Positions 44,526 to 56,091 of a DNA stretch of 64,000 nucleotides are shown piece by piece. The DNA lies in the NCBI GenBank assembly GCA_963741995.1, contig CAVUKI010000001.1, positions 868,001-932,000 on the forward strand, in the 5' to 3' direction. Origin of the DNA: Bog-473 sp963741995. GTDB taxonomy: Bacteria; Actinomycetota; Acidimicrobiia; Acidimicrobiales; RAAP-2. How positions within the stretch are numbered: position 1 is the stretch's first letter; every line of letters starts with the position of its first letter. A program made the translations under genes and the position numbers. The notes beneath the pieces were generated by a model that worked only from the letters and a program-made list of their open reading frames with translations, did no database searches and had not been told where the DNA came from.

Positions 44526-45667
44526 CGAGCGCGCACCTGCACGTCTCGCTCGATGTCTCGGCCGTCCCGGCACGGCCCGGTGGGGCCGGCTACTACACCA
44601 TGGCGATCGCGCAGGGCCTCGGCGGACGCGACGACGTCGAGCTGGCGCTCGTCGCACGACGGGGTGACGAGCAGCGCTGGCACAGCCTGGCCGCGGGCGC
44701 CGAGGTCCGTGGTGCGGTGCCGGTCTCGCGACCGGGCCGGCTCGTCTTCGAGCAACTCCGCCTCGGTTCTGTGCTGCGTACGATCGGGGTCCAGGTCCAC
44801 CACGGACCCCACTACACCATGCCGGCCCGCTCGCCGGTGCCCTGTGCCGTCACAATCCACGACTGCACGTTCTTCGACCATCCCGAGTGGCACGTCCGTT
44901 CGAAGGCCGCCTTCTTCCGCCGCGCCATCCGCCGCGCCGCACGGCATGCCGCCGTGTTGATCTGCGTCAGCCAGGTGACAGAGGACCGGCTGCGCGCCGT
45001 GTGCGACGTACGGGCACCTGTGGTCGTGGCGCCGCACGGGGTCGACCATGAACGGTTCACTCCGCGCGAGCCCGTTGAGGGAGCGGACCGCGCCGTGCTC
45101 GCCGCGTTGGGCGTGCCGGTCGACCGGCCGTTGGTCGCGTACGTGGGCACCCTCGAGCCTCGTAAGGGGGTGGTCCCGTTGGTGGCGGCCTTCGACCAGG
45201 TGGCCCGCAACCATCCCGACGCGGTTCTGGTGCTGGGAGGTCAGACCGGCTGGGGGATGGCGGAGACCGAGCGCGCGCTCGCCGCAGCTCGCCATCCAGA
45301 GCGCATTGTGCGCACGGGCTACCTGCCCGACGAAGCGGTCCCGGCCCTGTTCCGCCGGGCCGCGGTGGTGGCCTATCCGGCGTACGAGGAGGGGTTCGGG
45401 CTCCCCGCCCTCGAGGCGCTGGCCTGTGGTGCGCCGCTGGTGACCACCGAGGGCACCGCCATGGCGGAAATGGCGGGGGGCGCGGCGCTCCTGGTCCCGC
45501 CCGGCGACGTGGCGGGGCTGGCCGCCGCGCTCGGGACGGCCCTCCAGGAAGGCCGGGCAACGGCCCGCCGGTCACTCGGGCTCGAGGTGGCGGGGGAACG
45601 GACCTGGGAGGCGAGCGTGGCGCTGCATCTGCGTGCCTATACCGTCGCCCTGGCGGCCTCGCAGTAG
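44522..45667 (+). CDS. GT4-family glycosyltransferase
   Basis: Third GT-B enzyme of the set (381 residues, intact). LHVSLDVSAVPARPGGAGYYT opens the acceptor domain, CAVTIHDCTFFDHPEWH follows, VVAPHGVDHERFTP links to the donor domain, and AYVGTLEPRKGVVPLVAAF, AAVVAYPAYEEGFGLPALEALA and PLVTTEGTAMAEMAGGAALL are the donor-binding motifs. The start overlaps the previous stop by four bases. It is followed ten bases later by an Rmd-like reductase, suggesting that a GDP-deoxysugar may be one donor for this cassette (inference). Confidence 0.88.
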   Translation: MTSAHLHVSLDVSAVPARPGGAGYYTMAIAQGLGGRDDVELALVARRGDEQRWHSLAAGAEVRGAVPVSRPGRLVFEQLRLGSVLRTIGVQVHHGPHYTMPARSPVPCAVTIHDCTFFDHPEWHVRSKAAFFRRAIRRAARHAAVLICVSQVTEDRLRAVCDVRAPVVVAPHGVDHERFTPREPVEGADRAVLAALGVPVDRPLVAYVGTLEPRKGVVPLVAAFDQVARNHPDAVLVLGGQTGWGMAETERALAAARHPERIVRTGYLPDEAVPALFRRAAVVAYPAYEEGFGLPALEALACGAPLVTTEGTAMAEMAGGAALLVPPGDVAGLAAALGTALQEGRATARRSLGLEVAGERTWEASVALHLRAYTVALAASQ

Positions 45668-45677
45668 GGTTCCGCGG

Positions 45678-46569
45678 ATGCGCGCGCTGATCACGGGCGG
45701 AAAGGGCTTCGTGGGCCAGTGGCTGGCCGCGCACCTGAAGGACCACGGTGACGACGTCACCGGGATCGACATCGAGACAGACGTGGCCGACGGCGCCGCG
45801 GTGAGCCGGGTCATGACCGATGTGGCGCCGGAGGCCGTCTACCACCTGGCCGCCATGACGCACGTGGGAGAGAGTTGGGAGGATCCCAGCCGGGTCCTGC
45901 GTGTCAACGTGCTCGGTACGGCGGAGATCCTGGCCGCGGCCCGGTCGCTCCAAGGCAGTCCCCGAGTCCTGGTGGTCAGCTCGGCCGAAGTCTACGGCGT
46001 CGTCACCCCCGCGCAGCTGCCACTGACCGAGGACACACCCACGGAGCCCGCCAGCCCCTACGCGGCCAGCAAGCTGGCAGCGGAGGCGGTGGCCCTCCAG
46101 GCCTGGCGCGGGTACGGCCAGCCCGTCGTGGTCGTGCGGCCGTTCAACCACATCGGCCCGGGCCAGTCACCGAACTTCTTCGTGCCCGCCCTGGCCAAGC
46201 GGATCGTGGAGGCCCGTCGGAGCGGGGCCCGGTCCCTGCCGCGTGGGCAATCTGACGACCCGGCGTGACTTCACCGACGTGCGCGACGTGGTGGCGGCCT
46301 ACCGGCTCCTGATCGAACGCGGCGTGCCCGGCGCGGTGTACAACGTCTGCTCGGGGCGCGACGTGGCGATGTCGGAAGTGGCGGAACAACTCCTCGAACT
46401 GGCCGGTGCGGACCTCACGCTCGAGACCGACCCCGACCTGTTGCGCCCGGTCGATGTGCCCGTGTTGCGGGGGAGTGCCGGGCTGCTCCGGGCCACCACG
46501 GGCTGGGAGCCTCAGACTCCCCTCGCGACAACGCTCGCCGACGTCCTGGCCTCGTGGGAGGCGGACTGA
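45678..46569 (+). CDS. GDP-4-keto-6-deoxymannose reductase-like SDR (frameshifted)
   Basis: Extended SDR of about 296 residues once a +1 near 46240 (CTGCCGCGTGGGC) is removed, joining RSGARSLP to VGNLTTRRDFTDVRDVV. RALITGGKGFVGQWLAAHL is the NAD(P) loop; AEAVYHLAAMTHVG-like VYHLAAMTHVGESWED, VVSSAEVYGVV, SPYAASKLAAEAV (Tyr/Lys) and VVVRPFNHIGPGQSPNFFVP, the most specific mark of Rmd, follow. Rmd reduces GDP-4-keto-6-deoxy-D-mannose to GDP-D-rhamnose. No Gmd is in the window. It ends the GT4 operon. Confidence 0.78.
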
Positions 46570-46602
46570 CGGCGAGCGTCGTCGGTGTGAGAATGGTGGT
46601 GC

Positions 46603-46971
46603 TCAGGCGCTCACACGCTGGCGGATCTGAATCCGGACCTCACGAGCCTGCTCCTTGGCCTTCGTGGTGACCTGTGAGACCGAAGAGGGCAGCTTGTCCT
46701 CCAGCGGCTGCAGGGTGGTCTCGACGAAGTGCACGGCCGTCTCGGCCAGGTCGTCGATCTGCTGGTAACCCTTGACCACGCCCTGGCGTACCTCGCCGAT
46801 GCGCTCGTCGAGCGAGAGGTCCTTGGAGAGCCGGTTCTGGAGCTCGACCCGCTGGACCTGGACCCGCTGGTAGCCGAGCACGCCGAGGCCGACGGCCACA
46901 TATGCCGCGTCGCGGGCGAGGTCCGTGACACCCTTGGAGAGAGTGGTGATGTTGGTAGGTACTTCAGGCAT
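46603..46971 (-). CDS. small conserved helical protein of unknown function
   Basis: A 122-residue protein with one moderately hydrophobic stretch (DAAYVAVGLGVLGYQRVQVQ, about 19-38) and long amphipathic helices (GVVKGYQQIDDLAETAVHFV, VSQVTTKAKEQAREVRIQIR). The shape recalls actinobacterial heparin-binding-haemagglutinin-like or phasin-like helical proteins, but no family motif is certain. A very good ribosome site (AGGAGG) lies ten bases before the ATG, which suggests strong expression. It is convergent with the rmd-like gene and divergent from the large GT2. Confidence 0.65.
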   Translation of the reverse strand: MPEVPTNITTLSKGVTDLARDAAYVAVGLGVLGYQRVQVQRVELQNRLSKDLSLDERIGEVRQGVVKGYQQIDDLAETAVHFVETTLQPLEDKLPSSVSQVTTKAKEQAREVRIQIRQRVSA

Positions 46972-47096
46972 TTTTGGCCTCCTGTCTGGTCGGTTCACGC
47001 CGACGTTCGTGACACAGGAGCCGCCGGCGGGCCGCTGCGTTCGTGTACAACAGTATCACAAGTGTTAAACAGTAGCAAGCACTCGAGGTGAATTTC

Positions 47097-50000
47097 GTGC
47101 CTGCAGGGGTCGATGCCGAACGGGATAGCCTCGGCCCCCTGATGGACGCCCAAGTGCCGGCCGTGGTCGCCGTCGTGGTCACGACGGACCCCGGGCCCTG
47201 GCTCGACGAGGCACTTTCCTCGCTGGCGGCCCAGGATTACGAGGAGCTCTCGGTCCTCGTCCTGTCGACCGGGGAGGACGATCCCGAGGTCATGCGGCGG
47301 GTGGCCCGCGTGCTCCCCGATGCCTTCGTGCGCCGGTTGCCGGGGCGACCCGGGTACGCCGCCGCCGCCAACGAGGCCCTGGGCATGGTGGAGGGAGCGG
47401 CCTTCTTCCTGCTCCTCCACGACGACGTCGCGCTGGACCCCGATGTGGTGCACAAGCTGGTCGAGGAGTCGTTCCGCTCCAACGCCGGGGTGGTGTCCCC
47501 GAAGTTCGTCAACTGGGACGACCCCCGCGTCCTCCTCCACGTCGGGATGAGTTGCGACAAGACGGGCGCCGTGGTGGATCGCATTACTGAGGGCGAGTTC
47601 GACCACGGGCAGCACGACGCCGTGCGCGACGTCTTCGTGGCCCCCGGCGGCTGCATTCTGGTGCGGGCCGATCTCTTCGCGGAGCTCAAGGGCTTCGACG
47701 GCGGGATCATCGCCATGGGTGAAGACCTCGACCTCTCGTGGCGCAGCCAGGTGGCGGGCTCGCGTGTCGTGGTCGCTCCGGACGCCCGGGTGCGCCATCG
47801 CGAGGTGGTCGCCGCCGGGCTCGAGCCGCTCGTGGTCGCCGGCGAGCCCGAGGGTCGCCACCCCGTCACCATGCAGTCGTTGCAGCGGCGCCACGAGTTG
47901 CGCGCCGTCCTCAAGTGCTACACCCGGTTCAGCCTGTTGCGAGTGCTGCCGCAGGCCGCACTCCTGGCCTTCGGTGAAGTCATCGTCGCCGTGCTGGCCC
48001 GCGATCGTGACCGGGCCCGGGCCGTCACCGGCGCCTGGCGCTGGAACTTCCGCCGCCTTACCGAGTTGTCGACGCTGCGGCGCGAGCTCGCGGCGCACCG
48101 CCTCTTCCCCGATGCCGAGGTGCGCCGGCTGCAGGTACGGGGCAGCGCGCGGCTCTCGGCCTACTTCAGCCGTCTCTCCCACCAGGGCTTCGAGGCGGCG
48201 AACGCCGTGGCCGCCACGCGGGAGCGGCCCGACGGCGAAGACGCGCCCACGGCCGAGGTGGCCGTCCTCACCGGGAGCGTCGGTTCGGCCTTCAGCGAGG
48301 ATGCCGACTTCGACGAGCTGGACGACCTGGGTCGGCGCGCCGGGCGGGACCGCTTCGGGCGCCGGGTCCGCTCGGCACCACTGAGCACCGGACGCCAGCG
48401 TGCGGTGGCGCTGGTCATTGCGCTCGTCGTCATCGCGGTCGGGCACGCGCGACCTCTTCTTCGGGACGCTGCCGCTCGTCGGGCAATTGGCGCCGTTGAC
48501 TTCGTGGGCGACCAGCTGGCACCACTTCTTCTCGGGCTGGCAGTCGACCGGGGTGGGCACCACGGCGCCCGCCTCTCCCGCCTTCGGGCTGGTCGGACTC
48601 ACCGGCACCGTGTTCTTCGGCGCCATGGGGACGCTGCAGCGGGTCCTGCTCCTCGGGTGCATCCCCCTCGGCGCGTGGGGCGTGTCGAGCTTCCTGCGGC
48701 CGCTGGTGTCACCGCGGGCCCGTCTCGTCGCGGTCATTTGTTACCTCGGGCTCCCGCTGCCCTACGGCGCGCTCGGCACGGGCCGCTGGGACGGGCTGGT
48801 GGCCTACGCCGTCTTCCCGTTCATCGCGCTGCGCCTTGCCCGCGCCGCCGGCGTCGCTCCCTACGCGGTCGAGCCCGGGTCCCATTGGCGAAGCCGTCCG
48901 ACCGGCCAGGTCGCCGTCCTCGGCGCCGTCATCGCGGCGGCGTCGGGTTTTGCGCCGGCGGTGCTCCCCATGGTCCTCGTCATGGCGGTGGCCTGGATGC
49001 TGGGCTCGCTGCTGGTGGGCGCGCGCGAGCCGACCTGGCGGGTCCTGGTCGTGGCGGGGCAGGCCGTGGTGGTGGCGCTCGTCCTGGCGTTGCCCTGGGT
49101 GGTCGGTACCGCGCTGGCGGGCAGGGGATCGGTGGCCATCTTCGGCCTGCCCCTCTCCGGCGCGACCGCGCCCAACTGGGCTGATGTCCTCCGGTTCGCG
49201 ATCGGCCCGGCGGCCCGGTCGCCGCTCGCGTGGCTCCTTGTGCTCGGTGCGGCGCTCCCACTGGTCATCGCCCGAGGCACCAGGCTGGCCTGGGCGGCGC
49301 GTCTGTGGGTGATGGCGCTGGCGTCCTGGGGTATCGCCTACGCCTCGACGCGCGGCGATCTCGGGTCCTTCACGCCGTCCGAGACCGTGGTGCTCGCACC
49401 GGCTGCACTCGCCGTCGCGGTCTGCATCGGGATCGGTATCGCGGCCTTCGAGGACGACCTGAGCGGTCGCGAGTTCGGGTGGCGCCAGCTGGTGAGCGTC
49501 TCCGCTCTCGTGTTCGTCGCCGTCGGCCTTGTCCCGGTGCTGGGCGCAGCCGTGGGCGGCCGGTGGGATCTCCCGTCGCAGGGCATCGAGCAGCCGCTGG
49601 CCTTCCTGGCCCAGCCCAGCACCGGCGTGGCGCGCGTCCTGTGGCTCGGCGACCCCCGGGCGCTTCCGGCGGGAGGGTGGTCGGTCGAATCGGGCCTCGC
49701 CTACGCGCTCACGCCGCAGGAGTTGCCCGACTCGGCCCAGGTGTTCACGCCCGCCGGTCCAGGACCGGCCGGCGAGGTCGCCAAGGCCGTCCGCCTGGCC
49801 GTGGCCGGCGGCACCGTGCATCTCGGCCGTCTGCTGGCACCAGCCGGCGTGCGCTACGTCGTGGTGGTGGACGCGCTGGCCCCGTCCATGGTGGGGACTG
49901 GCCCGCCCTCGGTGAGCGCACCGCCGCCCGCCGACCTCAATACGGACTTGCTCCGCCAGGACGACCTCCAAGTCGTCCCGGGCGTGCTCGGCGTGCAGGT

Positions 50001-50463
50001 CTACGAGAACGGGGCGACCATGCCGGTCACCGCCACGCGTGCCGGTGCGCTGCCCGTGCAGGCGTCGATGTACCCGAGTGCGGCAGACGTGGCGGGCTGG
50101 CACGCAGTGCTCAGCGCGCTCTCGGACGGTGCGGCGGCCACAGGAGCGGTGCCGGCGGGCACCCTCTATGCGGGCTACGCCCCGGCGGGCGCGTTCGCCC
50201 TACAGGTGGACGGTCACACGTTGACGCGGCAGCCGGCCTTCGGCTGGGCGGCGCAGTACGCGGTGAGCGCCAAGGGCCCGGCCACCCTCTCGCTCTCCCA
50301 GTTCCCCCTCGTTCCGCTCGTCGTCCTCCTGGAGCTGGTGGCCTGGGTCGTGCTGGCGCTCGCCGTCATCGGCCGACCGCGCCGTGCGCGCGAACGGGCC
50401 CCGGCGGGGGCCCTGCCTCTGGTCGCCGAGGCCGTCGTCATCAACGAGACGGTGACGTTGTGA
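47097..50463 (+). CDS. very large GT2 glycosyltransferase with C-terminal multi-pass membrane region (frameshifted)
   Basis: One protein of about 1121 residues after a +1 correction near 48445 (GGGCACGCG). The front 300 residues are GT2: VAVVVTTDPGPWLDEALSSL, GRPGYAAAANEALGMVEGAA, FFLLLHDDVALDPDVV (DXD) and GGIIAMGEDLDLSWRSQVAG. From about residue 440 on there are around 10-12 membrane helices and a large outside loop region (QPLAFLAQPSTGVARVLWLG) before a last helix. GT2-membrane fusions of this size, next to a DUF5719 gene, are conserved in actinobacteria and probably act in cell-envelope glycan assembly. The GTG at 47097 has GAGG eight bases upstream. It overlaps DUF5719 by four bases. Confidence 0.85.
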
Positions 50464-51935
50464 CGCCCGCGCACATGAGCCGGGAGCGCCGGTGGCGTGT
50501 GGCCGCACTGGTGGTGCTCGTCATAGGCGGTGTCGGCATCGCCGCGGGCGTGCGAGGCACCCCGGCGCCGGTGGGTGCTTCCCCGAGCCCGAGTGCGTTG
50601 GTGGGCGCGCCCGACGCGGAGTCGACCGCCTGGTACTGCACGGGGCAGTCGACCGCGGGCGGCGTGGTGCCTGGCTTCCTCGTGCTCACCAACACGACGG
50701 CGAATTCCGTCACCGCCGATATCACCGCCGTGTCCGACTCGGGTGCGACCGGGCAGACGGCCGCTGCCGTCCCGGCGCACGGGGTGGTGGCGCAGTCCCT
50801 CCCCGCCCTGTCGGGCTCGTGGGAATCCGAGACGGTCATCACCTCCGGGGGCGGGGTGGCGGTCACCCAGACGATGAGCAACTCCTTGGGCTGGTCGCAG
50901 GCACCCTGTCAGAGCACCACCTCGGATCAGTGGTACTTCGCCGGCGGTTCCACCTTCGCGGCCAACCAGCTCTACATCTCGCTGTTCAATCCCACGTCGA
51001 CACCGGTTGTGGTCGATCTCAGCTTCGTGACGCCGGCGGGCATGGTGCACCCGATCAACTACCAGGGGATCGTGCTTCCGGCCGGACAGGTGGCGGTGGA
51101 GAACGTGGCGTCGGAGGTCCAGCAGATCTCCACCCTGAGCACGGTGGTGCGAACCCGGACCGGCCGCGTCGTCGCTGCCGCGGTGCAGGAGATCGTGGAT
51201 GCGGGCGGGACGACCGGCGGCATCTCGCTCGTGCCGGGCGCGATGACGCCCGAGCCGCACTGGGCCATCCCGCAGGCGCAGGAGGTCCCGAACGCCTCTT
51301 CCGAAGTCGATGTGTTCAACCCAGGGACGACCACCGAGTCGGTGACGGTGCGCTTCCGGTTGCCCTCCGGCCCGCTGGCACCGTTGACGGACAAGATCCT
51401 GCCGGGAACGACCTGGCCCCTCATGACGAGCGCACAAACGCGGATCCCCTCCAATGAGACCTACGCCACCACCATCGACGCCACCGGGGGAGCAGGCGTC
51501 GTGGTCAGCCGGGCGGTGAACCTCGCCAGTTCGGCCACGCCGCCGCCGCAGGCGGGCACGGTGGTGGCGGTGGACGGCCTCAGCGCCGCCTCGCCGACGG
51601 GCGAGTGGGTGGTGCCCCCACCCGGGCCCAGCGCCAGTCCCGCCGTGATCGGCGCGGCGCCAGAGTCCCTCGCCCTGTTCAACACCTCCACGTCCAGCGA
51701 GACCTATAGCGCAGCCTCCACGACCGCCGCGGGGAACAAGGTCATCGCCACGGGCACGCTGGCGCCCGGGACCTCGGTGCTGGTGGACGGATCGCCGCTC
51801 TCGGTCGCGGGCCTCAACCCGATTGTCGTGCGCGCCTCGGGTTCGATGGCGGTGAGCGAGGAGGCGAACCCCAGCGCGGGCGTCGGCATCGTCTCCATGC
51901 CCGGCATCCCGTTGGCGTCCGCCATCGGGGCCTGA
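50460..51935 (+). CDS. DUF5719 family exported protein
   Basis: A 491-residue protein with one N-terminal membrane anchor or signal (VAALVVLVIGGVGIAAGVRG) and the rest outside the membrane: repeated beta-sandwich-like units with TTANSVTADITAVSDSG, QLYISLFNPTSTPVVVDLSF and SSEVDVFNPGTTTESVTVRF. This matches DUF5719, always found after the large GT2-membrane gene in actinobacteria; a joint role in surface glycan transfer is an inference from that linkage. The GTG start overlaps the GT2 stop (GTGA). The reading frame is intact. Confidence 0.85.
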   Translation: MTPAHMSRERRWRVAALVVLVIGGVGIAAGVRGTPAPVGASPSPSALVGAPDAESTAWYCTGQSTAGGVVPGFLVLTNTTANSVTADITAVSDSGATGQTAAAVPAHGVVAQSLPALSGSWESETVITSGGGVAVTQTMSNSLGWSQAPCQSTTSDQWYFAGGSTFAANQLYISLFNPTSTPVVVDLSFVTPAGMVHPINYQGIVLPAGQVAVENVASEVQQISTLSTVVRTRTGRVVAAAVQEIVDAGGTTGGISLVPGAMTPEPHWAIPQAQEVPNASSEVDVFNPGTTTESVTVRFRLPSGPLAPLTDKILPGTTWPLMTSAQTRIPSNETYATTIDATGGAGVVVSRAVNLASSATPPPQAGTVVAVDGLSAASPTGEWVVPPPGPSASPAVIGAAPESLALFNTSTSSETYSAASTTAAGNKVIATGTLAPGTSVLVDGSPLSVAGLNPIVVRASGSMAVSEEANPSAGVGIVSMPGIPLASAIGA

Positions 51936-51968
51936 GCGGTCGGGCGGGCTCCGGAGCGGAGGACCGGT

Positions 51969-53177
51969 CTACAGGTTGTGGCGCTGGTAGCGGCGCCACA
52001 GGGCGCGGCCACCGGCCAGGACGGCGCCGAGCAGGAGCAGGGCGAAGAGCAGCGGGCCGGCGAGGCGGACCACCCCTTCGACACCGGTCACGAAGCCGCC
52101 GATGCTGGCGTGCCATGCCCGTACCAGGCCGGACTCGGGCAGCGGGCCGGGTGACGGGGCCGGGGTGGTCTCGCTCACCGTCACGGTCAGCGTCGAGTAC
52201 GACGTCTGGCTCGTGAGCAGTTGCAGCTGGCCCTGCAGCTGCTCGGTCTGGGTCTGAATGGAGTCCAGCTGCTCCTGCACGGCCAGAACGTCGCCCACGG
52301 TGGTGGCCTTGGCCAGGATGGTGAGGTACTGCTGACGGCTGTCCTGCAGCGCGGTGATACGCGACTGCAGGTCGACGTACTCAGCGGTGACGTCGGTGGC
52401 CTTGGTCGTGAGGTCCGACGTCTTGCCCAGCGCCTGGGCCTGCTTGAGCACGGTTGCGAAGCTCTGCACCGGCACTTGCAGCGTCACGCTGCCCGAGGGG
52501 GCACCCCCGCTCGCCGCGCCCGACTGCGTCTGCGAGTTGGCCACGAAGCCCCCGGAGGCGACGGCGAGGTTGCTCAGCTGGGTGACGGTCCGTCCCAGGT
52601 CGCCGCGCCGCACCGTCAGGCCCAGGGAGCCGGTCTGCTCGATTTTTGCCGGCTGTCCTACGGCACCGCTCGGCAGCGGGGGCGCCGTCGTCGGGGTGGT
52701 GACCGCCGGGCCCGACGTCGCTCCCGACGCCGTTCCCGCGTTGAATGGCGCATTGGGTGCTGCCGCAGTGGCGTGCTGCGAGGAGAAGCCGGGCGGGACG
52801 GTGGTGGTCGGCGCGCGGCCCGGGGGGGCGACAATCGGCCGGGGCGGGCTCGACGACAGGTTCGACCGCGCGGGACTGCGCACCAGCGCACCGACCGCCC
52901 CCGCCAGGACGAGGACGACGACGATGCTCGCCGCCACCGACAGCACCCGGTGGCGGCCGGCGATGCCGGTCATGCGCCGCACGCGGCCTTGGCGGCGGAG
53001 CGGATCGGGGACCGCGGTCGTCGGGTCGACGTCCTCGTCCTCGGTGTCGTCGGCGCCCTCGGGGAAGCGGCCCGTCGCCCGGGCCACAATGTCGTCGGGC
53101 CCCGTGGCGGGGACCTCGAAGGTGGCCGCGGCACCGGCGAGCAGCGCAGCCAGGCGGTCGTCGTCGAGCATGGTCAT
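51969..53177 (-). CDS. DUF4349 membrane protein, candidate sigma-factor regulator
   Basis: A 402-residue protein with a cytoplasmic front of about 78 residues (DDDRLAALLAGAAATFEVPA), a membrane helix (about 79-99, SVAASIVVVLVLAGAVGALV), an outside Pro/Thr-rich linker, a DUF4349 domain (IEQTGSLGLTVRRGDL, SVTLQVPVQSFATVLKQAQA, coiled coil LQSRITALQDSRQQYLTI) and a last helix near the C-terminus. Its ATG overlaps the ECF sigma stop by four bases, the place where anti-sigma genes sit. The front lacks a HxxxCxxC zinc motif, so an anti-sigma role is an inference from position. Confidence 0.75.
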   Translation of the reverse strand: MTMLDDDRLAALLAGAAATFEVPATGPDDIVARATGRFPEGADDTEDEDVDPTTAVPDPLRRQGRVRRMTGIAGRHRVLSVAASIVVVLVLAGAVGALVRSPARSNLSSSPPRPIVAPPGRAPTTTVPPGFSSQHATAAAPNAPFNAGTASGATSGPAVTTPTTAPPLPSGAVGQPAKIEQTGSLGLTVRRGDLGRTVTQLSNLAVASGGFVANSQTQSGAASGGAPSGSVTLQVPVQSFATVLKQAQALGKTSDLTTKATDVTAEYVDLQSRITALQDSRQQYLTILAKATTVGDVLAVQEQLDSIQTQTEQLQGQLQLLTSQTSYSTLTVTVSETTPAPSPGPLPESGLVRAWHASIGGFVTGVEGVVRLAGPLLFALLLLGAVLAGGRALWRRYQRHNL

Positions 53178-53725
53178 GGGCCGGTCTCCTCGGTACGAGG
53201 TGCGTCCCCGGCGCCGGCCAGGGCGCACAGGGCGGGGTCGGCCGCCAGGCGGCGGCGCGCCTCGTGCAGGCGGGACTTCACCGTGCCCGGTCGCCGGCCG
53301 ATGGCCAGGGCGATGTCGCGCTCGCTCAGGTCGGCGTAGTAGCGGAGGACGACCGGCACGCGCAGCGACAGCGGCAGCTGCTGCAGCGCCGCCAGCACGG
53401 TCTCGGCCATCTCGCCCTGCTCGGCTCTCGCCTCGGGTTCGATGCCGGGAGCCGGCACGTGCGCCAGAGGCTCGTCACCGGCGCGGCGGTCGCGGTGGGG
53501 GATCTCGCGGCGCAGCTTGGAGTAGCAGGAGTTGACGACGACGCGGTAGAGCCAGGGCCGGATGCTCGGGACGGCGGAGAGCGAGTCACGGAAGCGCCAG
53601 GCCCGGAGGTAGGCGTCCTGTACAGCCTCCTCGGCGTCGGCCCGGTTGCCCAGGATCAGGCAGGCCGTACGAAAGGAGGAGACGTAGCCGTCCTCGAGCC
53701 ATTCCGAGAGTTGCTGCTCCACCAT
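53174..53725 (-). CDS. ECF-type RNA polymerase sigma factor
   Basis: A 183-residue sigma-70 family ECF factor. Region 2 is FRTACLILGNRADAEEAVQDAYLRAW with IRPWLYRVVVNSCYSKLRR (about 18-75); region 4 is LPLSLRVPVVLRYYADLSERDI with RRPGTVKSRLHEARRRL (about 116-158). It is coupled to the DUF4349 membrane protein by a four-base overlap, so an envelope signal may control it (inference). It lies 71 bases after ftsH on the same strand. No target promoter motif could be derived from this window alone. Confidence 0.92.
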   Translation of the reverse strand: MVEQQLSEWLEDGYVSSFRTACLILGNRADAEEAVQDAYLRAWRFRDSLSAVPSIRPWLYRVVVNSCYSKLRREIPHRDRRAGDEPLAHVPAPGIEPEARAEQGEMAETVLAALQQLPLSLRVPVVLRYYADLSERDIALAIGRRPGTVKSRLHEARRRLAADPALCALAGAGDAPRTEETGP

Positions 53726-53796
53726 CCCCCTTCATGACGCTGCGTCACCCGGATCGGTTCGATCCGCCCGCGTTGCGTGGGCTGATGGGGCCGTGC

Positions 53797-55986
<2,190 letters not shown>

Positions 55987-56091
55987 GCTAGGCGCCGACC
56001 TCGGTCTATGGTGACCGCCCGGCCTCGTCACGTCGCGGTGACGGATCCCCCTGCAGGTGAGGGCACTGCGAGCACCGGTAACCTCTGGTCG

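Noticed and set aside
46995..48737. Long minus-strand open frame opposite the GT2-membrane gene
   Set aside because: The plus strand has a clear GT2 with catalytic motifs; the minus frame is Arg/Glu/His-rich noise of high-GC antisense.
49230..50459. Front part of a 901-codon plus frame ahead of DUF5719
   Set aside because: The GT2-membrane protein occupies this stretch in another frame on the same strand; DUF5719 starts at the GTG at 50460.
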